The notes beneath the pieces were generated by a model. That model had not been told where the DNA came from and did not search any database. It saw only the letters and a program-made list of their open reading frames with translations. The translations under genes were made by a program, and so were the position numbers. DNA of 64,000 bases, taken from JABCZS01 sp041660525 (GTDB lineage: Bacteria; Pseudomonadota; Gammaproteobacteria; JABCZS01). Below, in pieces: positions 25,635 to 34,377 of the stretch (within the stretch, counting starts at the first letter, position 1; every line of letters starts with the position of its first letter). The stretch is taken from positions 62,001 to 126,000 of the forward strand of contig JBAZWD010000004.1 in NCBI GenBank assembly GCA_041660525.1. The letters are read 5' to 3'.

Positions 25635-27503
25635 TCACTGTGCTGAAGAATTTGTATTTGTGGTTGTAGCTGTATTTGTAGTTACACTCACCGGCGTAGT
25701 TGTTGTTTCAGGAAGAAGTGCCACACCTTGTCCGGCTATAAAATCTTGCATGAATAATAATCCTATTCCTGTACCACTATCAACTGTGACTGTAGGCGGC
25801 ATATCAAATACATCAGCCAAATTTTCACCCCAAGCTTGTCCAACTGTACCTAAACCGACGGCTATTGCGTCTTTTGTTGTTACATCCGCTGATTGCACGA
25901 TCAATAATTGATTGGTTGTATCTTCAACCACAGGTTGTGTTATTCCTGCTAAAAATGCTTCACCGATACCTTCTAAGAATGCGGAGGCAAATAAACTGCC
26001 GTAACGAAGAAAATAATGATTATCTACGCCGGTAGCCAACGCCGTACGTGCAGTTTCCGCATCAACTGCCACTGCATTAAACGGTAAACTGGCAGGTAAA
26101 TCGGGTGAACTTAATAATGAAAAACGCAACATCACCGCTTCTTGTTGTATTTGTATATCACCTAATACTTTAGACCCTTGTAAAGGTCCTTGCACGATCG
26201 TTGCTAGTACAGGTCCGGGATTATCACTATTAATATCTGTATCCAGCACAGCAAATACTATGGATCCTGCTTTATACAATACAGGTCCTGTTGCAGTTTC
26301 TGAACCTGTACCTGATCCATCACCTGCAAGTCCAGTTTCAACAGGAGCCATGCCACGCACATATACTTGCGTACCAGGTTTCCAATTTGAAACAACGGAC
26401 ATGGATTGGCTGCGTAATAAAGCTTCGAATGCTTGTTGCATCGCTTGTTGTTCAGCTGCGTTACGCTCTTTTGCTGCAGCAGCTTGATCCGCAGATAATT
26501 GTGCTAATCGCGCTTTTTGTTGATCTTCAAGTATTTTTCGGTACGCTTCTTGATTATTTTGTGGTGTATTCACCGGCAAGGAAATACCATTGCAAGGCTG
26601 ACCTTGACGATCAAGACCCTGGCGATTACAACCATTTTTATCAAAACCGTCTTTATCGTAACCATCTTTATCAAAGCCATTGCGATCAAAGCCGTCTTTA
26701 TTAAAACCATTTTTGTCATAACCGTCTTTGTCATAACCTAAGGCGTTAAAACCATCTTTAGCAAAACAAGGTTTTCCGTCTTTATCTAAACCTTGACGAT
26801 TACAACCATTTTTATCAAAGCCATTTTTGTCATAGCCATCTTTATCAAAACCGATTTTATCATAACCGTCTTTATCAAAACCTAAATGATCATAACCATC
26901 GACGTTATAACCTTGCGCATCGTAACACGGATTACCATTCACATCTAAGCCTTCGCGATTACAACCGTTACGATCAAAACCATTTTTGTCAAAACCATCT
27001 TTATCAAAACCGTCTTTATCATAACCCTCTTTATTAAAACCGTTTTTGTCAAAGCCTTCTGCGTCATAACCTTGAGCGTCATAACCATTACGATCAAAAC
27101 CTTTCGCGTCATAACCATTTTGATCATAACCTTGCGTATCATAAGTACATTCAGCACAAAACTCTTGTCCAAAACTTAAATTAGCTTGATTGGCATCTTG
27201 TTGATTAATGAGACGCGGAATAGCAGCTTGACCTGATTTTGTTGCTTCTTGCGCTAAGCGCTCATTTTCTGCTAATTGTAATTTTGCATATTCTTCATTG
27301 TATTGGCCTGTACCCGCAAGCGATTGAATTTCGCCAATACGCGCCGCTTTAACTTCAGCCGTGACTTCAGGTGGCTGCACTTCACGCGAAGTGGTCACGA
27401 CTAAACCAACGACGACTAATACAATTAAACTCACGACTATTAATAATGTGCGGGTCTTAATATCGCTCAAGCGCCCAAAAAGATTTTGTAATTTTTTTCC
27501 CAT
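25635..27503 (-). CDS. icmE: Dot/Icm core channel protein IcmE/DotG
   Basis: The 622-residue protein has one N-terminal transmembrane helix (LLIVVSLIVLVVVGLVV), a region from about residue 120 to 305 of repeats like GYDKDGFDKNG with periodic CNRQGLD punctuation, and a C-terminal VirB10/TrbI-like domain of about 240 residues. DotG spans the envelope and forms the channel with DotC, DotD, DotF and DotH. Legionella DotG is about 1050 residues; this copy has a much shorter repeat domain. It starts 1 bp after the icmK stop. Confidence 0.95.
   Translation of the reverse strand: MGKKLQNLFGRLSDIKTRTLLIVVSLIVLVVVGLVVTTSREVQPPEVTAEVKAARIGEIQSLAGTGQYNEEYAKLQLAENERLAQEATKSGQAAIPRLINQQDANQANLSFGQEFCAECTYDTQGYDQNGYDAKGFDRNGYDAQGYDAEGFDKNGFNKEGYDKDGFDKDGFDKNGFDRNGCNREGLDVNGNPCYDAQGYNVDGYDHLGFDKDGYDKIGFDKDGYDKNGFDKNGCNRQGLDKDGKPCFAKDGFNALGYDKDGYDKNGFNKDGFDRNGFDKDGYDKDGFDKNGCNRQGLDRQGQPCNGISLPVNTPQNNQEAYRKILEDQQKARLAQLSADQAAAAKERNAAEQQAMQQAFEALLRSQSMSVVSNWKPGTQVYVRGMAPVETGLAGDGSGTGSETATGPVLYKAGSIVFAVLDTDINSDNPGPVLATIVQGPLQGSKVLGDIQIQQEAVMLRFSLLSSPDLPASLPFNAVAVDAETARTALATGVDNHYFLRYGSLFASAFLEGIGEAFLAGITQPVVEDTTNQLLIVQSADVTTKDAIAVGLGTVGQAWGENLADVFDMPPTVTVDSGTGIGLLFMQDFIAGQGVALLPETTTTPVSVTTNTATTTNTNSSAQ
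26588..27140 (-). repeat. Pentapeptide-like coding repeats of DotG
   Basis: The DNA repeats a unit of about 15 bp (revcomp of the ttatcaaaaccgtc type) that encodes G-[YF]-D-x-x. Three interruptions carry paired cysteines, in blocks like CNRQGLDKDGKPC. Periodic recombination between units could alter the protein length. Confidence 0.85.
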
Positions 27504-27504
27504 A

Positions 27505-28524
27505 TTAAAGCCCTTCTACTTTTAAGGTAATCGATTCACCACGATGCGAGGCTAAGATCATGGGTGTAACGGGTAATTGATAAACATGTGTACCGTCTGC
27601 GCTAGACATAGTAGCCACCCAACCTGGGGATAATAAAGTTAATGGCGTGCGAATATAAAGTTGATTATTCCATAACCATGCCTGCGCACTTCCGCCAGTC
27701 ACATTTAATAATTCACTGTCTTGTGGTGCAATACCGTCTAATAAATTCATTAAGGTGATATCTGCATTTTTGGGAATTACGCTACCAATCATAGAACCGC
27801 GCGCATTAGGACCACGACCTTGTACGCGAAAATCAACACGGTAATCTACTGTACCTTGATCCGTTACGATGGTTAACATCACGGGCGTTGGCATACCTTG
27901 CAAAGTCACGGCCATATTACCCGTTGCATAAGGTTGTTGGCCTTGTATCAATAATAAATTACTTTTTTGATCCCATTGAATATTAAAACTTGTCGGATCG
28001 CCAATACTATAAGCACTCACTGGCCATGGCGCACCTGTTTCATCAACAAATACGACCGAAGAAACATAACCTGTAGATAAACGCAACACCGGAGGTTGAC
28101 TGCCAGGCGCTAAATTTACACTTTGAGAAGTCACTGTAGGTTTAGGAACAGGTTGTGCAGGCGCTTCCATGGCGCGTTGCGTTGTTTCATGTGCTTCGCG
28201 CAGTGCTTGAATTTGCTCGGGACTCATGGGATACATTTTCTTTAACATATTTTCAAAGGCTGGATCCTTTGCGGTACCATATGTTGATTCTTCAAAGTAG
28301 TGTTCTTCAACGACAGGATCCTTCATTGCTTGAGCGGGTGTTATAGCCGGCTGTTTTGCATTTTGGGCATTCTGATTATTTTGAGCATTTTGCATATTGG
28401 CCAAAGGTGGCAATGTGACTTGTGTCCCCGGCAAATGTTGGGGAAGTTGTGCTTGCGCCTGTGCAAAAGCAACTGACAATAAAAACAGTAATAAAAATAA
28501 ACCTGCCGTCCATAATTTCATCAT
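27505..28524 (-). CDS. icmK: Dot/Icm outer-membrane core protein IcmK/DotH
   Basis: The 339-residue protein has a cleavable signal peptide (LFLLLFLLSVAFAQAQA), a Gln/Asn-rich linker, and a C-terminal VirB9-like domain. DotH with lipoproteins DotC and DotD forms the outer-membrane ring. The start overlaps the icmL stop by 4 nt (ATGATGA). Confidence 0.93.
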   Translation of the reverse strand: MMKLWTAGLFLLLFLLSVAFAQAQAQLPQHLPGTQVTLPPLANMQNAQNNQNAQNAKQPAITPAQAMKDPVVEEHYFEESTYGTAKDPAFENMLKKMYPMSPEQIQALREAHETTQRAMEAPAQPVPKPTVTSQSVNLAPGSQPPVLRLSTGYVSSVVFVDETGAPWPVSAYSIGDPTSFNIQWDQKSNLLLIQGQQPYATGNMAVTLQGMPTPVMLTIVTDQGTVDYRVDFRVQGRGPNARGSMIGSVIPKNADITLMNLLDGIAPQDSELLNVTGGSAQAWLWNNQLYIRTPLTLLSPGWVATMSSADGTHVYQLPVTPMILASHRGESITLKVEGL

Positions 28525-29204
28525 AATTTGCGATCCTCAACCACAAATTGCGCAATGGCAATACCTTGAGGCTTATCTTTTGTGGGTACACGTGAAATCA
28601 ACATCGTCACTAAAATAGGTTGTTCTAGCGTTTCATTCGCGCTCACATAACTAATCAGCATGGGAATTTCAATCTTCCAGGCATAACGGCCTTTGATTAA
28701 ACCGTGTTGAACAATAATTGGAACTTCTGTCACCACGCCTTTTACTACTAAACGTTTGCTTAATACCGTATCTAAATTACCAGATTGCTGCAGCGCTTCT
28801 AGGTAATTATCAAACCCGGCGGGTGTAAAATATTGACGCATTTGTTGTAAATCGTCTTGGTAATCTAAGAAGTTATAAGAAAACGCAGCGATCGCAGCGC
28901 GTGATGACCACATCAATAACATTTCTTCATCGACTAAAGGTTCATACAAGGGTTGAATTTCGATTAAAGTACCATCGGTTTGGGTTGCGAAATAAACAGG
29001 AGCTGGCTTTGCATAATATTGAAAACCCACCATGAGGATCAATAACATATTAACCAATATTGAACCCAATAGGGCCAACATAACATTACGATAACCATCA
29101 CGGTAAAAATGATTTCGTAGTCTTACGAGTTCTAAACCCCTGACGGTATCAAAACCATCTGAAGCTTGCGCTACGCTGACTTGTTCTTTGGGATCCTTCG
29201 CCAT
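28521..29204 (-). CDS. icmL: Dot/Icm inner-membrane protein IcmL/DotI
   Basis: The 227-residue protein has one N-terminal transmembrane helix (VMLALLGSILVNMLLILMVG) after the typical RLRNHFYRDGYRN, and a periplasmic VirB8-like domain ending in IAIAQFVVEDRKL. DotI forms hetero-complexes with its paralogue DotJ (icmM). No icmM is visible in this window; some relatives carry one or two icmL copies instead. Confidence 0.93.
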   Translation of the reverse strand: MAKDPKEQVSVAQASDGFDTVRGLELVRLRNHFYRDGYRNVMLALLGSILVNMLLILMVGFQYYAKPAPVYFATQTDGTLIEIQPLYEPLVDEEMLLMWSSRAAIAAFSYNFLDYQDDLQQMRQYFTPAGFDNYLEALQQSGNLDTVLSKRLVVKGVVTEVPIIVQHGLIKGRYAWKIEIPMLISYVSANETLEQPILVTMLISRVPTKDKPQGIAIAQFVVEDRKL

Positions 29205-29212
29205 AATGCCTC

Positions 29213-29485
29213 TTAATATTTCGCCCTAGTTAACCACCAGGGTTTTGCCACTTTCCTTGGGCCTGAAAACACGCCGCGTAAAAACCGCAGGAATACTCGC
29301 ACACTAAAACCATAATGCTCTAACAATGCAAAAAATATAATTGTGACCACGGCGACGATTAAAGTCCACCACCTTGGAATAAATAAGCATAGCAACAAAG
29401 GAAACATTGCGCGATAGTCTACGATAAAAAACCGTACAGTTCGTGCACTATCTCGCCAATGTGCTGTTGGACTAATCGGTTTCAT
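29213..29485 (-). CDS. icmT: Dot/Icm protein IcmT
   Basis: The 90-residue protein has AHWRDSARTVRFFIVD at the N-terminus, two close hydrophobic segments and the ending KPWW, all matching IcmT. In Legionella icmT lies next to icmS in a separate operon; here it lies in the opposite arm, 8 bp upstream of icmL. IcmT has been linked to pore formation and egress. Confidence 0.92.
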   Translation of the reverse strand: MKPISPTAHWRDSARTVRFFIVDYRAMFPLLLCLFIPRWWTLIVAVVTIIFFALLEHYGFSVRVFLRFLRGVFSGPRKVAKPWWLTRAKY

Positions 29486-29559
29486 GGTTATTCCAATATA
29501 ATTAATCTTGCTAATTATAGATGAATAAATGGTGACCTATGATAAATATACGAAAATTT

Positions 29560-29964
29560 CTAACGAGAAGGTCCACTTGGTAAAGTTGAAGCAGCATTAT
29601 CTGCAGGTTGCTTAGGAGCTGCAGGTGATTCCCCAGTAAATTGCCTAGTGATAGCAGTGCCTGTTGCTGAACTTTGAATTGGTGCACTTTGTTGTTTTTC
29701 TGCTTGGAGCTTTTCTTGTGCTGTTCTTACAACATGCCCTACTACACCTTGCTTATCAATACCCAATTGCTCGCCTTCATCAAAAAGATAACGAATATCT
29801 TCGATAAATTTATCCATGGTGACTTCACCACGCGCAGATTTATTCGGAGCAACAGCGGGCTGTTGACTTTGGGTTGATTGTTGAGATTGAACAACATTCT
29901 GAGGCATATCTTCTGTAATAGCCCTTTTTCTAAGAAGTTGTTGTAAATTCATTTTATCTGACAT
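29560..29964 (-). CDS. Unidentified dot/icm operon protein
   Basis: The 134-residue hydrophilic protein lies between dotB (16 bp upstream) and icmT, on the same strand. It has no signal peptide or membrane segment. A central helical segment (MDKFIEDIRYLFDEGEQLG) is framed by low-complexity Gln/Ser/Ala/Pro stretches. I cannot match it to a named Dot/Icm component. Its size and fast-evolving look are reminiscent of IcmR-type chaperones, but no icmQ is nearby. A cytoplasmic accessory or chaperone is the most that can be inferred. Confidence 0.6.
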   Translation of the reverse strand: MSDKMNLQQLLRKRAITEDMPQNVVQSQQSTQSQQPAVAPNKSARGEVTMDKFIEDIRYLFDEGEQLGIDKQGVVGHVVRTAQEKLQAEKQQSAPIQSSATGTAITRQFTGESPAAPKQPADNAASTLPSGPSR

Positions 29965-29980
29965 AGTCCTTACCTCTTAA

Positions 29981-30979
29981 CTAATCAAAATCTGTTTGTA
30001 ACATTGCATCGCGCACTTCATCATCGAAAACTAACCATTCTCTTTGAGGAACACGACGCCCATCTGTTGTTGGTAATAAGCGTTGCCAAATGACAACACG
30101 CATTAATTCGATTAAATCAACCGCACGACCATGACGTTCATCTGCAGGAAATGCAGCGATCATACGACGCATGGTATCGGCAACACCATTACTGTGCACT
30201 GTCGTATAAACCACGTGGCCTGTTAATGCCGCATCAATAACGGCAGCGATGGTTTCTTTATCACGGGCTTCCCCGAGTAAAATATAATTAGGTTTACGGC
30301 GTAAGGCATTACGAATTGCTGACGGAAAATTGGGTAAATTCCCAGGAATTTCATGTTGTGCCATTAGGGTATTAGGTTGTGGCACATTATCATACACAAA
30401 CTCAATTGGGGATTCATATGTTAATACTTTACCGGTTTGCGTTTCGAGAATTTCACGCATAATCGCGGCCAATAAAGTACTTTTACCCGAACCTGTAGAA
30501 CCAGCAACGACCACGATGCCTTGAGCAGGAATTAAGCCTTCTAATAATTTAGGCGGTAAATTCATATCTTTTAAAAAAGGTGGATCGATAGGAATGGTCC
30601 GCATGGTAATTTGAATACCTTCATGACCTTCAACATGGCAACCGGTACCATTCACACGAAAACGATAACGTTCACTGCGTGAAGGTTTAATTTCATAATG
30701 AGTATCTAGATCTTTACCGCTTAAAATTTGCGCAGTACCGTTAGCACCGTAAATTAAATTAAGTAATGCAGCAACTTCGCTGTGGGATAATTTATGAGAA
30801 GTAACACGACGCAAGCGACCGTGAATATCAGCAACAACTTGATCGCCGGTTTGTAAAGTAATATCTGAGGCTTCATTTCTAACGCAAAACAATAACAAAT
30901 CATCCAAATCAGCTTCGGTAATACGCGAAGTTTCCTTTGGATATTTTAACTCTGTTGCTATTGCTGCTCTTTCTGTCAT
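29981..30979 (-). CDS. dotB: Dot/Icm ATPase DotB
   Basis: The 332-residue VirB11/PilT-class hexameric ATPase has Walker A GSTGSGKSTL and a following Asp/His box region (LLGEARDKETIAAVIDAALTGHVV). DotB docks on DotO to open the channel for effector export. It lies 17 bp after dotC, forming the dotD-dotC-dotB order known from Legionella region I. Confidence 0.95.
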   Translation of the reverse strand: MTERAAIATELKYPKETSRITEADLDDLLLFCVRNEASDITLQTGDQVVADIHGRLRRVTSHKLSHSEVAALLNLIYGANGTAQILSGKDLDTHYEIKPSRSERYRFRVNGTGCHVEGHEGIQITMRTIPIDPPFLKDMNLPPKLLEGLIPAQGIVVVAGSTGSGKSTLLAAIMREILETQTGKVLTYESPIEFVYDNVPQPNTLMAQHEIPGNLPNFPSAIRNALRRKPNYILLGEARDKETIAAVIDAALTGHVVYTTVHSNGVADTMRRMIAAFPADERHGRAVDLIELMRVVIWQRLLPTTDGRRVPQREWLVFDDEVRDAMLQTDFD

Positions 30980-30996
30980 TTCTTTCTCTATTTAAC

Positions 30997-31806
30997 TTAT
31001 TCATGGGTTGTCACCAAAGGAGCCCATGTTTCACTATCCGCTCTTAATGCAGGTAAGGCTTCGATGGTCAAGGTACGATCATTAATCGCTAACTCTTCAC
31101 CCCCGCCCGTTACACCCAAAGACCGGTGTGAAACTTGCGGTGCACTTACCATATTTTGGGCCAGTAACATTCTATAACGCACCATACCCTGATAATCACG
31201 TTTTAACCGAGCTAAATTCTCGGTATAAATTTGGTCGGCCTGATAAATACCTTCAAACCACCCTTTTTCTACATAATCGGCCCAAATTTCTCTTTCTTCA
31301 TCGGTTTTTGGCCATAAAGACTTATCAGGCAAGGGCGGACGCGTATCGTCCATAATCAGATAATCCCGCCAAGTGGGCGCCAAAGTCACAAACCGCGCCT
31401 GTTTAATAATCTTATAGTTTCTATCGGCAACTCTGAGCACATTTGGAGTATTTACTGTTAAAGAGTCCCGACCTTCAACCAAAACCGGTGGCAAAATATT
31501 GTCACTTAAGAGCAATGCATGGAAATTGAAAATCCTATCTAACTGCTCTTCTTCTTGGTAAAGGGATTCATTAATCTCTTCGCCACGGAACGCTAAACCA
31601 CTGCGTGCCCCTAAACTTCTTGCTGTATCTTTTAAGGCATCAAGACGGATAGTGTCGTTATCATCGTCATCTTCGATGTCCCTTACATCACCACGTAAAG
31701 TCTCTAAAGTAGCCAATTCATCATTGGAATCTGGAAGGATTTCTACTTCTAGAGATGCACACCCTGTGAGCAATGCAATAAATAATAATGTGAGTGTTTT
31801 ATTCAT
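30997..31806 (-). CDS. dotC: Dot/Icm outer-membrane lipoprotein DotC
   Basis: The 269-residue lipoprotein has a signal peptide ending in the lipobox LLTGC, then a soluble periplasmic domain with the conserved LPPVLVEGRD-like segment (ILPPVLVEGRDSL). It helps place DotH in the outer membrane. ATG 31806 (MNKTLTLLFIALLTGC) is favoured over an ATG five codons upstream because it gives a standard signal peptide. Confidence 0.92.
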   Translation of the reverse strand: MNKTLTLLFIALLTGCASLEVEILPDSNDELATLETLRGDVRDIEDDDDNDTIRLDALKDTARSLGARSGLAFRGEEINESLYQEEEQLDRIFNFHALLLSDNILPPVLVEGRDSLTVNTPNVLRVADRNYKIIKQARFVTLAPTWRDYLIMDDTRPPLPDKSLWPKTDEEREIWADYVEKGWFEGIYQADQIYTENLARLKRDYQGMVRYRMLLAQNMVSAPQVSHRSLGVTGGGEELAINDRTLTIEALPALRADSETWAPLVTTHE

Positions 31807-31844
31807 ATATAGTGTATGCAATCCCTGTAACGACCTACTAGCAT

Positions 31845-32336
31845 TTAATCTAAATAATGTAATTCTATAACCCCAGAATCAGGGAAGATAAGTATATCGC
31901 CGCGTAAATAAATCTCAGCCCTGATTTCGCGCAATAATTCTTGTGCCGTTATTTTATCACGTTCTAAGGTTACAATAACAGGAATTGCAGGCGCATGACC
32001 CATCACCTTTAAACGGTATTTTGTTAATGTTGCAATATCACGCATTAGCGGTTCAACAGGACCACTCCAATCCACGGTCATCAAACGTGATAAAGATGGA
32101 TAAAGAGGTTCAGGATAAGGTTCTGCTTTAATGCCTACATCTGTAGGTTTTTTAGCGCGTTCAATATCGTATAATGCAATCAATGATCGATCAATGGAAC
32201 CTGCTGCATGTTCAATTTGTTGTTGTGTCATCAATGGCGGCGGTGGCGGTGTCTCTACTGGCGCAGTAATCTGGCAAGAGATTAACAATACGCTAATCAT
32301 AATAAGTGTTAAATATTTTACTTGTGGTAACATCAT
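31845..32336 (-). CDS. dotD: Dot/Icm outer-membrane lipoprotein DotD
   Basis: The 163-residue lipoprotein has a lipobox at VLLISC, a proline-rich linker (ETPPPPPLM) and a C-terminal secretin-N0-like domain (YRLKVMGHAPAIPVIVTLE). It is the first gene of the minus-strand arm. Two adjacent ATGs (32336, 32333) follow an AGGAA; the first is used here. A farther in-frame ATG at 32372 would bury the signal peptide. Confidence 0.9.
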   Translation of the reverse strand: MMLPQVKYLTLIMISVLLISCQITAPVETPPPPPLMTQQQIEHAAGSIDRSLIALYDIERAKKPTDVGIKAEPYPEPLYPSLSRLMTVDWSGPVEPLMRDIATLTKYRLKVMGHAPAIPVIVTLERDKITAQELLREIRAEIYLRGDILIFPDSGVIELHYLD

Positions 32337-32439
32337 GTTATTTGAAATTCCTATAAACGTTGCAGTAAGCATAAACTATAGACACCTTGTCAGCAACCCA
32401 AAACTGTTATAGATTTCCTAGTACAACAAGGAGAAAATG
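32337..32439. promoter_or_regulatory. Divergent control region of the two dot/icm arms
   Basis: About 100 bp separates the dotD and icmS starts and must carry the promoters of both arms. On the plus strand TTGTCA (32387-32392) and a TATAGA (32408-32413) are poorly spaced (15 bp). On the minus strand TATAGT is present. I see no match to the PmrA (TTAA pair) or CpxR (GTAAA pair) boxes that control these genes in Legionella. Confidence 0.45.
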
Positions 32440-32781
32440 ATGGTTGATATGGGACGTGCCTTATTATTAGTCGCGCAAGAAATGAAGTTGGGCTTTGTTC
32501 TTCATGGCAAAGCATTATCGCTTGAAGAAGTTTTTGCCGAAAAGGGATTATTGCCATCCATCATGAGACGCTCTGATCAACTCTCTTCTTTTTGCTTGGG
32601 TTATGGTTTAGGATTAACCTTTGAAGATTCTAGCTCCGCGCGCTTGGGTGTCGTTGTAAAATATAATGAAGAAGTGCCCAATGCCATGCGTCTGATGTGC
32701 GCAACCGAAATTTTATTTGAACTGGCTGAGTCAGCAGCTGATCGTAGCAAAATTGCACTCGATGATCTGATGTACGATTAA
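32440..32781 (+). CDS. icmS: Dot/Icm chaperone IcmS
   Basis: The 113-residue acidic cytoplasmic protein matches IcmS closely: LPSIMRRSDQLSSFCLGYGL and the C-terminal LDDLMYD. With IcmW it binds effectors and DotL for delivery. ATG 32440 is favoured because AAGGAG (32428-32433) lies 6 nt upstream; the ATG just before it would leave 3. It heads the plus-strand arm. Confidence 0.94.
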   Translation: MVDMGRALLLVAQEMKLGFVLHGKALSLEEVFAEKGLLPSIMRRSDQLSSFCLGYGLGLTFEDSSSARLGVVVKYNEEVPNAMRLMCATEILFELAESAADRSKIALDDLMYD

Positions 32782-32794
32782 AAGGACTTTTGCA

Positions 32795-33229
32795 ATGCTA
32801 GATACTCAGGATATAAATACACACAATATTCCTCCCATGGAACCGGTGCCTGTCACGCAAGAATGTGTCATTGATACCGCTAAGCGTTTTGATTTACCCA
32901 TTTTATTATTACATACCATATTAAAGGTTGAAGGTGGCGAAGTTGGCAAAGTCAATTACAATACCAATAATACCTTTGATATTGGCCCTATGCAGATCAA
33001 TAGCATTTGGCTTGAAGAATTTATGCCTTTCGTTACGCCTACACAAATTCTCTATAATGGTTGTGTCAACGTACAAATTGGCGCTTGGATTTTACGATCC
33101 AATATCAATAAAGCAAAAGGTGATTTTTGGAAAGGAGTCGGTAATTATCATTCAGGCACACCACACCTGCATCGTAAATACCAAGAAAAAGTATATGCCA
33201 TGTCTAATCAACTTTTAAAACAGGATTAA
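32795..33229 (+). CDS. Lytic transglycosylase-like protein in the dot/icm locus
   Basis: The 144-residue protein carries an SLT/VirB1-type domain: putative catalytic Glu in ILKVEGG, then NTFDIGPMQINSIW and GVGNYHSG. VirB1-like enzymes open peptidoglycan for secretion machines. No signal peptide is visible, so export would need another route. It lies 13 bp after icmS and 3 bp before icmP, exactly where Legionella has icmR and icmQ, neither of which is found here. Inference: a secretion-associated murein enzyme. Confidence 0.8.
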   Translation: MLDTQDINTHNIPPMEPVPVTQECVIDTAKRFDLPILLLHTILKVEGGEVGKVNYNTNNTFDIGPMQINSIWLEEFMPFVTPTQILYNGCVNVQIGAWILRSNINKAKGDFWKGVGNYHSGTPHLHRKYQEKVYAMSNQLLKQD

Positions 33230-33232
33230 ACA

Positions 33233-34375
33233 ATGCCACCACAAGGCGGAGGGGGAGGAGGTCAAGGTGACCAAGGCCAAGGTCTCGATCTTATTTGGGG
33301 CGTTGCTTTTGTTATTATCGTTATTTTAGCCTTATGGTTTTTTGCGCGCGGCCCTATTTTGCAAGGTATTTTTTTTATTAAATTACTTGAAATTAAAGCC
33401 ATTGGTCTTTTTACCAATAGTTTAGAGCCCGTACAACAAGCTATTCTTTATTATCGCAATGACCCTACGGCTGTTAGTATTAATCAAATAGGTCTTTGGT
33501 TTCATGAAATTGGTCGTACTTTACGTTTTATTGTCCCCGGAATATTGACGCTACTCGCAGGCATACTTTATTTCACGCACCCGTCGCTTAAATTTAATCA
33601 TGTGTTTGATATGCAACGCTTACGCGAACTTGAAAAAGACAATTGGCCACAAATTATTCCCGTCATTAAAGAAAATTTAATTGATCAAGATATTGATGAA
33701 GGCAAATGGGCCATGAGCCCTTCTCCTATGCAATTTGCAAAAAAATATGGTTTGCTAGAAGAATATTTTCCAGAATCAAAAGTAAAATCTTATGGGCAAA
33801 AAAAACCTGAAGTACGGGTTATCAAAGACAAAGCTGAACAAGTTTTTGCTAAACAATTAGGGCCAGTTTGGCGCGGTTTGCAAAAAACGCCACCCCACGC
33901 ACGTGCGCTGATGGCTGTTTTTGCCGCGCACACGAATCAAGATAAAAGCAATGTTTCCAAGCTCATTGAGCAATTTGGACGTTCAAGTGGCGAAGGTAAA
34001 TTGGATTTTACCGGTGTCGATGAAGTTTTGAAAAAACATTACCGCAGCAAACCGCTACAACAAGCCATGCACAGCCATGCTTATTTATACGGTGTTATTG
34101 CTTCCATGCTGGAAGTGTCACGTACTTCCGGTGTTTTAAGTAGTTCTGATTTTATTTGGGTAAAACCTTTAGATAGACCATTATGGTATATCGTTAATAC
34201 AGTGGGCCGCCGCACTTGCATGAGTGAAATTGCCGGACCTATCAGTCATTGGTTGGCTGAAAAAGCTATGGGTCGCACACTTACACAACCCATGGTAAAA
34301 AATGCGGTCAAAGGCTTAGAACTTGCGATCAAAGATATTGTTTATACACCGGATGAACCGGAACAAGGCAAATAA
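33233..34375 (+). CDS. icmP: Dot/Icm coupling-complex protein IcmP/DotM
   Basis: The 380-residue inner-membrane protein begins with a Gly/Gln-rich stretch, then a transmembrane helix (WGVAFVIIVILALWFFARG), a second one (FIVPGILTLLAGILYF) and a cytoplasmic domain. DotM with DotL and DotN forms the T4 coupling complex that receives effectors. It is followed by icmO after 2 bp, as in Legionella. Confidence 0.93.
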   Translation: MPPQGGGGGGQGDQGQGLDLIWGVAFVIIVILALWFFARGPILQGIFFIKLLEIKAIGLFTNSLEPVQQAILYYRNDPTAVSINQIGLWFHEIGRTLRFIVPGILTLLAGILYFTHPSLKFNHVFDMQRLRELEKDNWPQIIPVIKENLIDQDIDEGKWAMSPSPMQFAKKYGLLEEYFPESKVKSYGQKKPEVRVIKDKAEQVFAKQLGPVWRGLQKTPPHARALMAVFAAHTNQDKSNVSKLIEQFGRSSGEGKLDFTGVDEVLKKHYRSKPLQQAMHSHAYLYGVIASMLEVSRTSGVLSSSDFIWVKPLDRPLWYIVNTVGRRTCMSEIAGPISHWLAEKAMGRTLTQPMVKNAVKGLELAIKDIVYTPDEPEQGK

Positions 34376-34377
34376 AT

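Noticed and set aside
26945..27172. Antisense and alternate-frame ORFs in the DotG repeat region
   Set aside because: They are by-products of the 15-bp coding repeats and have no start signals.
29560..29964. Assigning this gene as icmQ or icmR
   Set aside because: Size and sequence do not match IcmQ, and IcmR-type genes cannot be identified by sequence without an icmQ partner.
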